Shown: positions 16,334 through 31,001, counted from the first letter of the stretch. The stretch: DNA of 64,000 nucleotides from Deinococcus aestuarii (GCF_018863415.1 NZ_JAHKSN010000001.1:1-64000); one strand, 5' to 3'. Translations and numbers: made by a program. Notes: generated from the sequence alone by a model not told the origin.

Positions 16334-17073
16334 TCGGCCACCCAGTCCTGCCCGTTCCACAGGTGGGACCGGGCGAGTTGCTCGGCGCGGGTGAGGACCG
16401 CCCGCCGCTCATTGTCTCCCAGGGGCGCGAGCCAGCCTCCCGCGAAGCCCTCCAGCCAAGCCCGGAACCCGTCCGCGCCACTCAGCACCGAGGGTCGGTC
16501 GAAACGGTGCAGGCGCTCGACCCGGAATCCCGCCGCTTCGAGCAGGGTCGCCAACTCCGCCGGGCCGGGAAAGACCCAGGGGGGCTCCATTGCGGGCAGG
16601 CCCAGGTCGGCCAGCGCTCCCTCGACGGCCTCCCGCACGGCCAGGACGTTCCCGGCCCCGCCCATCTCCAGGGCCAGCCGCCCGCCGGGCCGCAGGGCCG
16701 CGTGCAGGTGGGCGAACACGGGCGGCAGGGGGTCCATCCAGTGCAGCGCCGCATTGCTGAACACGGCGTCGAACTCGGAGCGGAAGGGGAGGCGGTGGGC
16801 GTCCTCCACCACAAAGGTCACGCCGGGGTGCCGCTCCCGCGCCCCCGCGATCATGTCCGGCGAGGCGTCCACCCCCGTCACGACTGCGCCGCTCCCGGCG
16901 ATCTGGGCGGTGAGTTCCCCCGTCCCGCACCCCAGGTCGAGGATATGGTCACCCGGCTGCGGCGCGAGCCAGCCTGTCACGAGGTCGCGGCTGGCCTCGA
17001 AGACGAAGGCGTGGCGGTCGCGGTAGTGGGCGGCCTGCCAGTGGTCGGGGGCGGGGGGATCGGTGGGATTCAT
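16297..17073 (-). CDS. SAM-dependent methyltransferase (trans-aconitate methyltransferase-like)
   Basis: A 258-residue class I methyltransferase. Motif I is ILDLGCGTGELTAQIA, the acidic loop is VTGVDASPDMIAGAR, motif III is FVVEDAHRLPF, and FDAVFSNAALHWM with LRPGGRLALEMGG completes the fold. The HWM motif and overall layout resemble trans-aconitate 2-methyltransferase (Tam), but the substrate is not proven. GAGGAG lies four bases before the ATG. The 3' end runs into the toxin gene. It is 81 bp downstream of galE. Confidence 0.85.
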   Translation of the reverse strand: MNPTDPPAPDHWQAAHYRDRHAFVFEASRDLVTGWLAPQPGDHILDLGCGTGELTAQIAGSGAVVTGVDASPDMIAGARERHPGVTFVVEDAHRLPFRSEFDAVFSNAALHWMDPLPPVFAHLHAALRPGGRLALEMGGAGNVLAVREAVEGALADLGLPAMEPPWVFPGPAELATLLEAAGFRVERLHRFDRPSVLSGADGFRAWLEGFAGGWLAPLGDNERRAVLTRAEQLARSHLWNGQDWVADYVRLRALAVKG

Positions 17074-17154
17074 GCGGCTCCTCGGGGAGGTCTGGGCGAG
17101 ACCCGGCCCTCGGCTCCTCCCACCCCCCGGTTTTGAAGCCTGGAGTGCCCCGCG

Positions 17155-18162
17155 TCAACCCAGGATTTTCCGCTCGTCCCAGGCGAGGGCGGTCCTGATG
17201 CCCTCGTCGACGCTCGATTGCGGCCTCCAGCCCAGCAACTCCCACGCCCGCTCGACTCCGGCGTACGCCCCGCCGACGTCTCCGGGGCGGGGCGGGGCGG
17301 CCCGCAGGGGCAGCGGCTGACGGGACACACGCTCGAAGGCGGCGACGAGTTCCCTGACCGTGACGCCCTGGCCGGTGCCGAGGTTCACGGCCAGGTAGCG
17401 GTCGTTCAGGTCGCGCAGGCGGGCACGTTCGAGAACGGCGTCGAACTGCTCGACCGCCCGCACGTGGGCCAGGGCGAGGTCCCAGACGTGGATGTAGTCG
17501 CGCAGGCCGCTGCCGTCGCGGGTGGGCCAGTCCGTCCCGGTGACCTCGAAGACGGGCAGCCGTCCGCGCGCCGCCTCCACGATCCGGCCCAGGACGTGGG
17601 AGGGGGCCTCCACGTGCGACCCGCTGCGGAGCCCGGGGTCGGCGCCGATGGGATTGAAGTACCGCAGGGCGATCCCGCGCAGTTCGGTGGCGTGGCACAG
17701 GTCCTCCAGCACCATCTCCATCATGTATTTCGTGCGGGCGTAGGGGCTCCCGGGGCGCAGGGGGCTGTCCTCCGTGACGCGGAAGTCCGGCGAGGCGTCG
17801 TAGATGCTCGCGCTGGAGCTGAACACCACGCGCGTCTGCCCCAGCTCCACGAGGTTCTGGAACAGGTCCAGGCTCTTGGCGACGTTCTCCCGGTAGTAGC
17901 GGTACGGCTCGGCCACCGACTCGGGAACGACGATGAGCGCCGCGCAGTGGATCGTGCAACAGGTCTCCGGGTGCTCGTCCAGCAGCCGTTCGAGCAGCGG
18001 CCTGTCCGCGATGTCTCCCCGGTAGAACGCGCGGCCGCGTGTGAATTCCCGCCGACCCGTCACGAGCGAGTCGAGAATGACCGGTGTGTGACCGTGCTCC
18101 TCCAGCGCGGAACAGACCGTGCTGCCGATGTACCCCGCCCCACCCGTGACCAGGACCTTCAT
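17155..18162 (-). CDS. galE: UDP-glucose 4-epimerase
   Basis: NAD-dependent extended SDR that interconverts UDP-glucose and UDP-galactose, 335 residues. NAD site KVLVTGGAGYIGSTVCSAL at the N-terminus; catalytic Ser in VVFSSSASIYD and Tyr-x-x-x-Lys in YARTKYMMEM; substrate region RYFNPIGADP; C-terminal LGTGQGVTVRELVAAFERV and the DVGGAYAG / LGWRPQSSVDEGIRTAL end are typical. It supplies UDP-sugar for surface glycans; the glycosyltransferase of the envelope block may use it. Confidence 0.93.
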   Translation of the reverse strand: MKVLVTGGAGYIGSTVCSALEEHGHTPVILDSLVTGRREFTRGRAFYRGDIADRPLLERLLDEHPETCCTIHCAALIVVPESVAEPYRYYRENVAKSLDLFQNLVELGQTRVVFSSSASIYDASPDFRVTEDSPLRPGSPYARTKYMMEMVLEDLCHATELRGIALRYFNPIGADPGLRSGSHVEAPSHVLGRIVEAARGRLPVFEVTGTDWPTRDGSGLRDYIHVWDLALAHVRAVEQFDAVLERARLRDLNDRYLAVNLGTGQGVTVRELVAAFERVSRQPLPLRAAPPRPGDVGGAYAGVERAWELLGWRPQSSVDEGIRTALAWDERKILG

Positions 18163-18168
18163 GAGCCG

Positions 18169-18174
18169 AACTTA
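18169..18174 (-). promoter_or_regulatory. -10 element (TAAGTT) of galE
   Basis: On the minus strand TAAGTT ends 6 bases before the galE ATG. Confidence 0.5.
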
Positions 18175-18459
18175 ACAGCCGTCTCAGGAGAGGCACATGC
18201 CCCCACTGGCGGGGTCACTGGGGTCTATTCGACAAAAAGAGGCGGGAAGGTGAGAAAAGGAAAACCCGCCGCGCCGTCTTGTGAATTTCTTCCGGCGAAA
18301 GGGACGGCTCTCCGAAGATCAGCGGCCCCCCATCGACGAAGGCGTAGCGCCCCCGTTATGGGCGGTCTGCCGGTCGGCGGTGGAGGGGGGTTGGGCTCAT
18401 GTCGGTTGGGCGTGAGGCGAGACAAACCTCGTCTCCTAAGGAGCAGATGGCCCCAGGGG
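18175..18459. other. Intergenic stretch without a supported gene
   Basis: Almost 300 bases between galE and mrr with lower G+C in the part nearer galE. It holds two small hairpins (GGCGGG...CCCGCC at about 18241-18270; GAGAC...GTCTC at about 18419-18438, the latter just downstream of the mrr stop and a possible end of transcript). One minus-strand frame (about 18340 down to 18216) reads RYAFVDGGPLIFGEPSLSPE and onward without a start codon and right after a stop; it may be the tail of a lost gene. I cannot assign it. Confidence 0.35.
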
Positions 18460-19371
18460 TCAGACACCCTCGAAGAATTCGCTGTCCACCCGCTTGAGCG
18501 CATAGGTCGTGTGGGTGACGACGCCGACGCCGTACTGGATCATCAGCTCGGCCAGTCTCGGTCCGTCGATCAGGATGATGTGGCCGAGGCGCTCGGCGGT
18601 TTCTCTGGCCCCATTGCTGAAGCCGGAGGTCGTCAGAAAAACGCCCTTGCTGGCCTTGTGGTAGCTGAGGCTCCCGGCGAAGGTCCGAATCTCCGGGCTA
18701 TGCACCGTGTTCTGCCACTTCTTCGCTTGCAGGTACACCTTGTCCAGCCCCAGCGGGTCCTGTTTGACCAGACCGTCGATGCCGTTGTCGCCGCTCTTGC
18801 CGAGGGCCTGCCCGGCGTCGCGGGTCGTCCCGCCGTAGCCCATCGCCACGAGCAGTTGCACCACCAGCGCCTCGAACTGCTGCGGCGTGAGCTGCGTCAC
18901 CTGAGCCAGCAGGTCGTCCGCCAGCGCTGCGTTGAGTTCGGTGTAAAGGGCATCGAGTTGCTCTTCGGGTGAGGTTGTTGGAGGAATGGAGGTCAGTTGA
19001 GCCTCTGCTGGAAGGTCGGCGGCCTTCCCACGTCCGACGAATTGCGCGTAGGCAGGGATGGTACTCAGCTCCCGCATGGAGATACTGCCGGGGTACTGTT
19101 GCAAGAGGCGTCCGCCCTGCTCGGTCATCCGCACTGTGCCCCGACTCGGGCTGCTGACCGCGCCCGCCTTGCTCAGATGGAACTTGGCCCACAGGATGCG
19201 GTTGGCATACTTCGCCTGGCGCCCGCTGGGTAAGAGCTCCTGCACGTCTTCTTTCGTGAGAGAGAAGTGCCGTGCAAGTGGTTCGTAGAGGTCCCTGATC
19301 CGGTGTTCCTGGCCGTCCTGAATCAGGTGCAGGATGGGCCGCATGAAGGCTTGAAAATCCGGCACTGCCAT
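18460..19371 (-). CDS. mrr: Mrr-family restriction endonuclease
   Basis: Type IV restriction enzyme that cuts modified DNA, 303 residues. The N-terminal winged-helix part (Mrr_N: LHLIQDGQEHRIRDLYEPLARHF...LWAKFHLSKAGAV) recognises DNA. The C-terminal nuclease fold has LTPQQFEALVVQLLVAMGYGGT, the metal-binding Asp in DNGIDGLVKQDPLGLDKVYLQAKKW (D...Q-A-K, the Mrr form of PD-(D/E)xK) and the FLTTSGFSNGARETAERLGHIILIDG end. No methyltransferase adjoins it. It lies 68 bp behind ilvD and could share its transcript. Confidence 0.92.
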   Translation of the reverse strand: MAVPDFQAFMRPILHLIQDGQEHRIRDLYEPLARHFSLTKEDVQELLPSGRQAKYANRILWAKFHLSKAGAVSSPSRGTVRMTEQGGRLLQQYPGSISMRELSTIPAYAQFVGRGKAADLPAEAQLTSIPPTTSPEEQLDALYTELNAALADDLLAQVTQLTPQQFEALVVQLLVAMGYGGTTRDAGQALGKSGDNGIDGLVKQDPLGLDKVYLQAKKWQNTVHSPEIRTFAGSLSYHKASKGVFLTTSGFSNGARETAERLGHIILIDGPRLAELMIQYGVGVVTHTTYALKRVDSEFFEGV

Positions 19372-19376
19372 GCCTC

Positions 19377-19382
19377 AACCTA
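19377..19382 (-). promoter_or_regulatory. -10 element (TAGGTT) of mrr
   Basis: TAGGTT lies 5 bases before the mrr ATG on the minus strand, which gives mrr its own start of transcription. Confidence 0.4.
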
Positions 19383-19394
19383 TCCCAAGCAGAA

Positions 19395-19422
19395 GGGCCG
19401 CCCACCCCCAGATGGACGGCCC
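19395..19422 (-). terminator. Hairpin after ilvD
   Basis: GGGCCGTCC pairs with GGGCGGCCC (one G-U pair) 18 bases after the ilvD stop. There is no long T run, so it is a weak intrinsic terminator or an RNA-stabilising hairpin. Confidence 0.4.
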
Positions 19423-19439
19423 CCACTTCCATCCCCCGC

Positions 19440-21134
<1,695 letters not shown>

Positions 21135-21140
21135 GTCTTT

Positions 21141-21146
21141 AAGCTA
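21141..21146 (-). promoter_or_regulatory. -10 element (TAGCTT) of ilvD
   Basis: On the minus strand TAGCTT ends 6 bases before the ilvD ATG. Confidence 0.55.
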
Positions 21147-21237
21147 CGCCAATCCTCGGCATGGTCAGGAACGGCGGGGCAGACAGGCGGCGGGCGCAAC
21201 CGTCGCGGGGCTCGCCGTCGTGACGAGCGACGGGCTC

Positions 21238-21243
21238 TACGCT
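21238..21243 (+). promoter_or_regulatory. -10 element (TACGCT) of the gene at 21250
   Basis: TACGCT ends 6 bases before the ATG at 21250 and fixes that start over longer upstream extensions of the frame. Confidence 0.55.
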
Positions 21244-21249
21244 GAGCGC

Positions 21250-21654
21250 ATGACGGCCCCTGCCCCGGTTCCCCTCGTCTTCGTGTACAACGCGGACGGC
21301 GGCGTCCTCAACGGCCTGAGGGACCTGTGGGTCAAGACCGTCCGGCCAGGGGAGTACGACTGCCAGCTCTGCGCGGTGACCTACGGGGTCACGGGCATGA
21401 AACGCGAGTGGCGCGACTACGTGAAAGGGCTGGGACGCGACGTGCGGTTCCTGCACCGCGATGAACTGCGGGACGAGTACGGCGTGCAGGGCGTGCCCCT
21501 CCCCGCCGCCTTCGAGGTGGGGCCGGATGGAACGTTGCGCGAGTGGCTTCCCGCCTCCCAGATCCGCGCGGCGGCGACCCTCGACGACCTGATGCGGCTC
21601 GTGAAAGCCCGGCTGGACCGGGAGGCGAGGACTGAGCCCGCCCCGGCCCCCTGA
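21250..21654 (+). CDS. Conserved hypothetical protein (thioredoxin-like appearance)
   Basis: A 134-residue soluble protein. The N-terminal VPLVFVYNADGGVLNGLRDLWVKTVRP is followed by EYDCQLCAVTYGVTGMKREWRDYVKGL, with a C-x-x-C pair (DCQLC) that is conserved in similar proteins I have seen annotated only as hypothetical. The strand-helix order and the later YGVQGVPLPAAFEV (a cis-Pro-like VPLP) suggest a thioredoxin-like fold; that is inference. The frame is open upstream across the ilvD start, but the -10 box at 21238 and homology place the start at 21250. Confidence 0.75.
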   Translation: MTAPAPVPLVFVYNADGGVLNGLRDLWVKTVRPGEYDCQLCAVTYGVTGMKREWRDYVKGLGRDVRFLHRDELRDEYGVQGVPLPAAFEVGPDGTLREWLPASQIRAAATLDDLMRLVKARLDREARTEPAPAP

Positions 21655-21659
21655 CCTTC

Positions 21660-22454
21660 CTACCCGATGTTCAGCCCTACGTCGAAAGTTGCCTTGTACC
21701 CCTGCTCCGGCGCCCCCGTCAAGCTCAGCAGGAGTTGGTTCCCCCCGTTGCGGTAGATGCCGTCCTCCGCGTTCAGCACGTTGCGCCTGCCCTTGCGGTT
21801 GTAGGGGGCGCGGGCGTGTGCCCGGTCGGTGACCTCTTCCGGGAAGAACAGTTGGGAGGTGAACTCTCCGGTCGCCTGCCCGCCCGCGTTCAGGGGCCGC
21901 AGCTTGAAGTGGATGTGGACGGCCCGGCCCGGGTACCAGCCGGGGTAGACGGTCGTGAAGGTCGCCCTGCCCTGGGCATTGGTGACCTGCGAGCCCCGCA
22001 GGAAGTCGCCGCCGTCGCCCTGCACGCCCGAATAGACGCCCAGCGCGTCACACTGCCACACGTCGACCAGCACGTTCGCGCGCGGCTGGCAGGCGTTCAC
22101 CGCCACGCGTGAGGTGACGAAGGTGAGGGTGAGCGGCACGCCCGCGCTGACCTGTCCGGTCGAGGTGTCCTTGCGGATGTCGCTTCGCCGCAACTCCTCC
22201 TCCACAAAGTACGGCCCCTCGGTCATGGCGGGGCGCACCACGCAGCCCGGCAGGCTGGCCGCGCCGCCCGTGCCCGCGCTCGTGCCGCCCGCCCCGCCGG
22301 GAGGAGGGCCGCGCCGCTGGGCGAGGACGCCGCCGCCCACCGCCAGCCCCGCGCCGCCCAGTCCGAGCAGCCGCAGGGCCGTTCTCCTGCTCAGCAGGGT
22401 CCCCACCATCTCGTCGTCGTTGTCCTGGTCGTCGTGCTGCGGGTACGGGTTCAT
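21660..22454 (-). CDS. Intradiol ring-cleavage dioxygenase, Tat-exported
   Basis: Non-haem Fe(III) dioxygenase of the protocatechuate/catechol 1,2-dioxygenase fold, 264 residues. The N-terminus has a twin-arginine signal (Arg23-Arg24 in SRRTALRLLGLGGAGLAVGGG). Fold markers: PAMTEGPYFVEEELRRSDIR, VWQCDALGVYSGV (Tyr ligand), VYPGWYPGRAVHIHFKL (Tyr and His ligands). Exported members of this family are common in bacteria; their substrates are mostly unknown. AGGAGG lies just before the ATG. It follows secDF by 171 bp containing a repeat. Confidence 0.86.
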   Translation of the reverse strand: MNPYPQHDDQDNDDEMVGTLLSRRTALRLLGLGGAGLAVGGGVLAQRRGPPPGGAGGTSAGTGGAASLPGCVVRPAMTEGPYFVEEELRRSDIRKDTSTGQVSAGVPLTLTFVTSRVAVNACQPRANVLVDVWQCDALGVYSGVQGDGGDFLRGSQVTNAQGRATFTTVYPGWYPGRAVHIHFKLRPLNAGGQATGEFTSQLFFPEEVTDRAHARAPYNRKGRRNVLNAEDGIYRNGGNQLLLSLTGAPEQGYKATFDVGLNIG

Positions 22455-22551
22455 GACAGACCTCCTGAAAAGGGTGGCCGCAGGGTACTGGGTGCCGGTT
22501 AGAGCTGGGTTGGAGATGGAACCTTCTGACAGGCCGACCGTGCTGACTCAG

Positions 22552-22625
22552 CACAACAGCGAGGGGGGCGACCGCCCACCGGAAGCCGCCCCTCTGGCTG
22601 ATGGCCGAAAGCTGACCGCTCCCCC
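22552..22625. repeat. Composite repeat, copy 1 (hairpin plus GCTGA units)
   Basis: A GC-rich hairpin (AGGGG...CCGCCCCTCT) is followed by GGCTGATGGCCGAAAGCTGACC and GCTCCCCC up to the secDF stop. The layout matches copy 2 at 26382-26457 base for base over long parts. For secDF, read on the minus strand, the hairpin can serve as a terminator. Confidence 0.6.
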
Positions 22626-24920
<2,295 letters not shown>

Positions 24921-24977
24921 AGAAGGACTCCAGATGGGAGGGAGAGGGGAGACGGTGGCGGCCCGGCCTCCGCCTTC

Positions 24978-25340
24978 CTACCCCCCGTCCGTCTGCCGCC
25001 GTCCCAGCAGGGCGAGGCTGCGTTTCGGGGGGGAGACCGTCCAAACGGGCAGCCGGTTGGGCGCCGGGTCGGCCCCCCCCGGCATCCGGAAGGGCTCGGG
25101 CGGCGGGGCGGCACCGAGCGCGGGCCCGGGGGTGGGCTGCGGCGCCGGGCGCCACTCGGGGAGGGCCGGGGCCACGCTCCCCGCCGTCACCCGGGATCCC
25201 TGGTCCATGACGGGCGGCTGGTGACCGAGCAGCACCGCGAGCACCGAGAGCAGCGTCAGCACGCCCGGCCACGCGGCCAGCCGCGACCGCCACGGGGGCG
25301 TCACGGGGAGGCGGGCGGGGACGGGCTCGGGGGTGGGCAT
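24978..25340 (-). CDS. Small proline-rich single-helix membrane protein
   Basis: A 120-residue protein I do not recognise. A short cytoplasmic Pro/Arg start is followed by one hydrophobic helix (LAAWPGVLTLLSVLAVLL) and an external Pro-rich tail (about 75 residues). It lies directly upstream of secDF in the same direction, so it may be co-transcribed. It is supported by codon bias and position rather than by homology; the alternative is that this is an untranslated secDF leader. Confidence 0.5.
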   Translation of the reverse strand: MPTPEPVPARLPVTPPWRSRLAAWPGVLTLLSVLAVLLGHQPPVMDQGSRVTAGSVAPALPEWRPAPQPTPGPALGAAPPPEPFRMPGGADPAPNRLPVWTVSPPKRSLALLGRRQTDGG

Positions 25341-25455
25341 CTTCGTGGGTCTGCGCGCGGGACAGCCCGGTCAGGAGAAACGCCGCCCGTGCTGAGCGCC
25401 CCAGCATAGCAGGGCTGTCCGGGACCCCGCCGCCCGTGCGTCACCCTCCCCCGCC

Positions 25456-25474
25456 GTTAGCCCCCGTTTAACGG
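25456..25474 (+). promoter_or_regulatory. TTAA-type direct repeat upstream of the secreted repeat protein
   Basis: GTTAGCC (25456) and TTTAACGG (25467) give two TTAR cores whose starts are 11 bases apart, the spacing of OmpR/PhoB-class response-regulator sites. Similar pairs precede htrA and the gene at 63014. Confidence 0.35.
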
Positions 25475-25542
25475 CCCCGCCGCACCCTGACGCCGTGCCC
25501 GGTCCCCTCTGCCGGGCATTCCCCCAAAGGAGCGTGAACCGA

Positions 25543-26364
25543 GTGAAGTCCACCCCCAAGAACCGCACGGCCCTGCTCGCCCTCGTCGCCGCCCTGCCCC
25601 TCACGGCGGGGCTGGTGTTCGCCCAGCAGTCGGCCCCCCAGCGGGTCCAGCCCGCGCAGCCCGGCCAGAGCCAGAACAACGCCCGGCCCGGCACCCCCCC
25701 CGGCGCGCAGACGAGCGCCACGAACTACGCCGACACCTTCCTGCAACGCCTCGCCGCGGGGCTTGGCATCAGCGTGGACCGTCTGAAGTCCGCCGCCGTC
25801 GCCGCCGGGAACGCCACCATCGACCAGGCGGTGCGCAACGGGGACATCCCGCAAGACCGCGCCGCCGACCTCAAGGCCCGCCTTCAGGACGCGCCCCTCA
25901 ACTTCGGACGTTTCGGCGGACGGGGTGACCTGGGCCGGGGTGGACCTGACGGCCAGACGGGGCAGATGGGCGGCCAGATGAATGACCGTGGCCCCCGCGC
26001 CGGATTCGGCCAGGCCGTCGTCGCCGCCGTCGCCCGCACCCTGGGGCTGAGCGAGCAGGCCCTCACCCAGCAGCTCCAGCAGGGGCAGACCGTCCGCCAG
26101 CTCGCCCAGGCCAAGGGTGTCAGCACCACCACCGTCCGCAACGCCGCCGTCGCCGCCCTGAGGACCAGCCTCAACGCCGAGGTGCAGGCCGGTCGCCTCT
26201 CCCAGGCGCAGGCCCAGCAACTCCTCGCCCGCGCCCAGGCGGACGCGAACTTCGGCCTGAACTTCGGGCGCGGCGGACGCGGCGGCCCCAGTCGGGACGG
26301 TCAGGGCGGACCGCGTGGCTTCGGCCAGCCGGGCACCACGACCCCCGGCACCCAGGGCTCCTGA
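25543..26364 (+). CDS. Secreted protein with two related helical segments, unknown function
   Basis: A 273-residue exported protein. The signal peptide is KSTPKNRTALLALVAALPLTAGLVFAQ. Two regions resemble each other: LGISVDRLKSAAVAAGNATIDQAVRNGDI (about 70-100) and LGLSEQALTQQLQQGQTVRQLAQAKGVSTTTVRNAAVAAL (about 168-208), each followed by an amphipathic helix (DRAADLKARL; SQAQAQQLLARA). Gly-rich linkers separate and end them. AAAGGAG lies 10 bases before the GTG at 25543; a GTG at 25534 is too close to it. I cannot name a family. Confidence 0.75.
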   Translation: MKSTPKNRTALLALVAALPLTAGLVFAQQSAPQRVQPAQPGQSQNNARPGTPPGAQTSATNYADTFLQRLAAGLGISVDRLKSAAVAAGNATIDQAVRNGDIPQDRAADLKARLQDAPLNFGRFGGRGDLGRGGPDGQTGQMGGQMNDRGPRAGFGQAVVAAVARTLGLSEQALTQQLQQGQTVRQLAQAKGVSTTTVRNAAVAALRTSLNAEVQAGRLSQAQAQQLLARAQADANFGLNFGRGGRGGPSRDGQGGPRGFGQPGTTTPGTQGS

Positions 26365-26381
26365 GCCCACGAACCAAAGAA

Positions 26382-26423
26382 GAGAGGGGCGGTCTCCCAC
26401 ACCGGGGCCGCCCCTCTCCTTTT
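26382..26423 (+). terminator. Intrinsic terminator after the secreted repeat protein
   Basis: GAGAGGGGCGG (26382-26392) pairs with CCGCCCCTCTC (26408-26418), an 11-bp stem with a 15-base loop, followed by CTTTT. It also forms the left part of composite repeat copy 2 and lies between convergent genes, so it can act on both. Confidence 0.75.
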
Positions 26424-26457
26424 GCTGATGGCTGACTGCTGAGAGCTGACTGCTCCC
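26424..26457. repeat. GCTGA repeat, copy 2
   Basis: GCTGATGGCTGACTGCT then GAGAGCTGACTGCTCCCC, directly after the terminator and before the infB stop. Same family as at 22596, 44250, 47101, 54533 and 58537. Confidence 0.65.
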
Positions 26458-26458
26458 C

Positions 26459-28296
<1,838 letters not shown>

Positions 28297-28343
28297 CCTG
28301 GCCGCCCCTCAACCCGTGGGCAGAGGGGAGTGGGGGCAGAAGA

Positions 28344-28646
28344 TCAGGTTGTCACAGGCTGATCCGTGGCTGTGTGAGTCGGATTGGAGTGCGCCGGGCC
28401 GGGAGGCCGCGTCAGCAGCGCCGCGCTGACCGCCGGGGCGTCCCCCCGAAAGGCCCGGCGCAGACGCTTTTCCGCCCAGCACTCCGGCGAGTCGGCGCAG
28501 ACGTAGGCCCCCCGGCCCGTCCGCCCCCCGGCCAGGACCCGCCACCCCTCCTGGGTCCGCGTGACCCGCACGAACTCGCCCTGGGGACGCTTTCGGCGGC
28601 AGGCCACGCAGGACCGCTCGGGGATGTGGCGCGGCTGGGCGGACAC
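28344..28646 (-). CDS. ylxR: YlxR family RNA-binding protein (DUF448)
   Basis: Small basic nucleic-acid-binding protein of the nusA-infB operon, about 100 residues. Signatures: RHIPERSCVACRRKRPQGEFVRVTR and the GRTGRGAYVCADSPECWAEKRLRRAF core. The GTG at 28646 begins five bases after the nusA stop; no ATG is available. A C-terminal tail of about 25 residues is Pro/Thr-rich and variable. Confidence 0.9.
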   Translation of the reverse strand: MSAQPRHIPERSCVACRRKRPQGEFVRVTRTQEGWRVLAGGRTGRGAYVCADSPECWAEKRLRRAFRGDAPAVSAALLTRPPGPAHSNPTHTATDQPVTT

Positions 28647-28651
28647 GCGGT

Positions 28652-29839
<1,188 letters not shown>

Positions 29840-29870
29840 CTCACTCTTCCTTCCTGTGTTCTCTTCGGTT

Positions 29871-30338
29871 TTAGCGGTGCCGGTCCGGGAACTCGGCGAG
29901 GTTGCCCTGGAAGCTCCCCACCGTGAGCGTCACGTCCTCGCCCTCGCGGTCGAAGGTCACCTGCTCGCCGTCCACCGCCTTGATCGGTCCCGTGAAGGCG
30001 TGCCCCTCGCCGCGCACCCGGGCCTTGAGGCCGATCATGCGCTCGAAGTGCCGCGCCCGGGTCAGGGGCCGCTTGGCTCCCGGCGACTCCAGCTCCAGCC
30101 GGTACTCGCCGGAGATGGGGTCCAGGCGGTCGAACTCCGCCCCGACCGCCCGGCTGGCGGCCTCCAGGTCCTCGACCGTGACGGGCTGCTCGTCTAGGCG
30201 GTCCATCCGGATCACCACGATGGGCCGCCGACCGGGGTTTTGCACCTGCACGTCGAGCACCTCGAAGCCCAGGGGCCGCAGCACCCCGTCGGCGAGCGCG
30301 TGCAGATTGTTTGAGTTGTTGGCTGCGTTGTTATTCAT
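29871..30338 (-). CDS. rimP: Ribosome maturation factor RimP
   Basis: Assembly factor for the 30S subunit, 155 residues. The N-terminal domain (LADGVLRPLGFEVLDVQVQNPGRRPIVVIRMDRLD) and the conserved LDPISGEYRLELESPGAKRPLTRARHFERMIG segment identify it. The ATG at 30338 begins an Asn-rich stretch (MNNNAANNSNN) before the folded part and has AAAGGTGG upstream. First gene of rimP-nusA-ylxR-infB. Confidence 0.95.
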   Translation of the reverse strand: MNNNAANNSNNLHALADGVLRPLGFEVLDVQVQNPGRRPIVVIRMDRLDEQPVTVEDLEAASRAVGAEFDRLDPISGEYRLELESPGAKRPLTRARHFERMIGLKARVRGEGHAFTGPIKAVDGEQVTFDREGEDVTLTVGSFQGNLAEFPDRHR

Positions 30339-30383
30339 ATTGTCGGCCACCTTTCGGGCAGCCCTCCACCACCCCCTCCACGA

Positions 30384-30408
30384 AAAAAGGTGGGCCCACT
30401 GCCCACCC
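30384..30408 (-). terminator. Intrinsic terminator/attenuator in the rimP-nusA leader
   Basis: On the minus strand GGTGGGC, a 5-base loop and GCCCACC are followed by six T (30384-30389). It lies between the TATACT box (30432-30437) and the rimP start, i.e. inside the leader RNA of the operon that encodes NusA. Confidence 0.7.
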
Positions 30409-30431
30409 CTCGTTCGAGGAACTGCCCTGCA

Positions 30432-30437
30432 AGTATA
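30432..30437 (-). promoter_or_regulatory. -10 element (TATACT) of the rimP operon
   Basis: A near-consensus TATACT on the minus strand, about 95 bases before the rimP start; no clear -35 box is visible at 16-18 bases. Confidence 0.55.
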
Positions 30438-30606
30438 CCCGAAATGTGGGCTGGGGCGGGGAAAGGGGTCACAAAGGACGGGAGTGGGAGGTGGTGACGG
30501 CCTTGGTTCTCGTCCAGGGAGGGAAAACAGGCAGCCTGGAAGGGAGTCGGCGCATGAGGAGCCTTGAGACCTCCTCACCCCACTGCACTTTCTCCTAGGA
30601 TGTCGA

Positions 30607-30998
30607 TCAGTCGCCTTCTACCTTGATCATCCTGGCTGCTTCAAGAGTGATGCTCTTTACATTGTCACTGTAGAAGGTAGGTAAACAATTAGGAGAGAAG
30701 AGGAGATGACATCGCTCATTATTCTGGCTGCCTCATAGTATATCTCGTCATGGATCGAGCTTCCAACTGCTGAGGTAGATCTGTCATCAAATAGCGGAGC
30801 CAGATGATAGTCATACGCTCCGAATTTTGAGATAAAAACGACTTTGACCTCCAACTTGCCATAAACAGGAATTAGCCTATTTTATAATTTCCTCGACAGC
30901 CATATAAATAAGCCTGCAACTAAAAAATTATCCGTGCTTGTCTTGAAAACAGCACTTGGGAATGGGACATCGACGATAATATAGAATCCCTTCTCCAT
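30607..30998 (-). pseudogene. AT-rich broken gene directly after minC
   Basis: The region 30601-31000 is about 42% G+C against about 70% around it. An ATG at 30998, three bases after the minC stop, opens a frame MEKGFYIIVDVPFPSAVFKT and onward that meets one TAA at 30882-30884; the same frame then stays open for 75 more codons to 30657. Near its end a shift of frame extends it with FYSDNVKSITLEAARMIKVE to a TGA at 30607-30609. This looks like one gene of about 125 codons with one in-frame stop and one frameshift. No family recognised; a foreign origin is inferred from base composition. Confidence 0.45.
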
Positions 30999-31001
30999 GA
31001 A

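Noticed and set aside
18225..18503. A 92-codon minus-strand frame between mrr and galE
   Set aside because: Overlaps the mrr 3' end, Arg/Pro-rich, no start signal and no recognisable family.
30657..30854. The 65-codon AT-rich minus frame taken as an intact gene by itself
   Set aside because: The same frame is open upstream across one TAA to an ATG just after minC, and downstream the sequence reads on in another frame; a broken longer gene explains it better.
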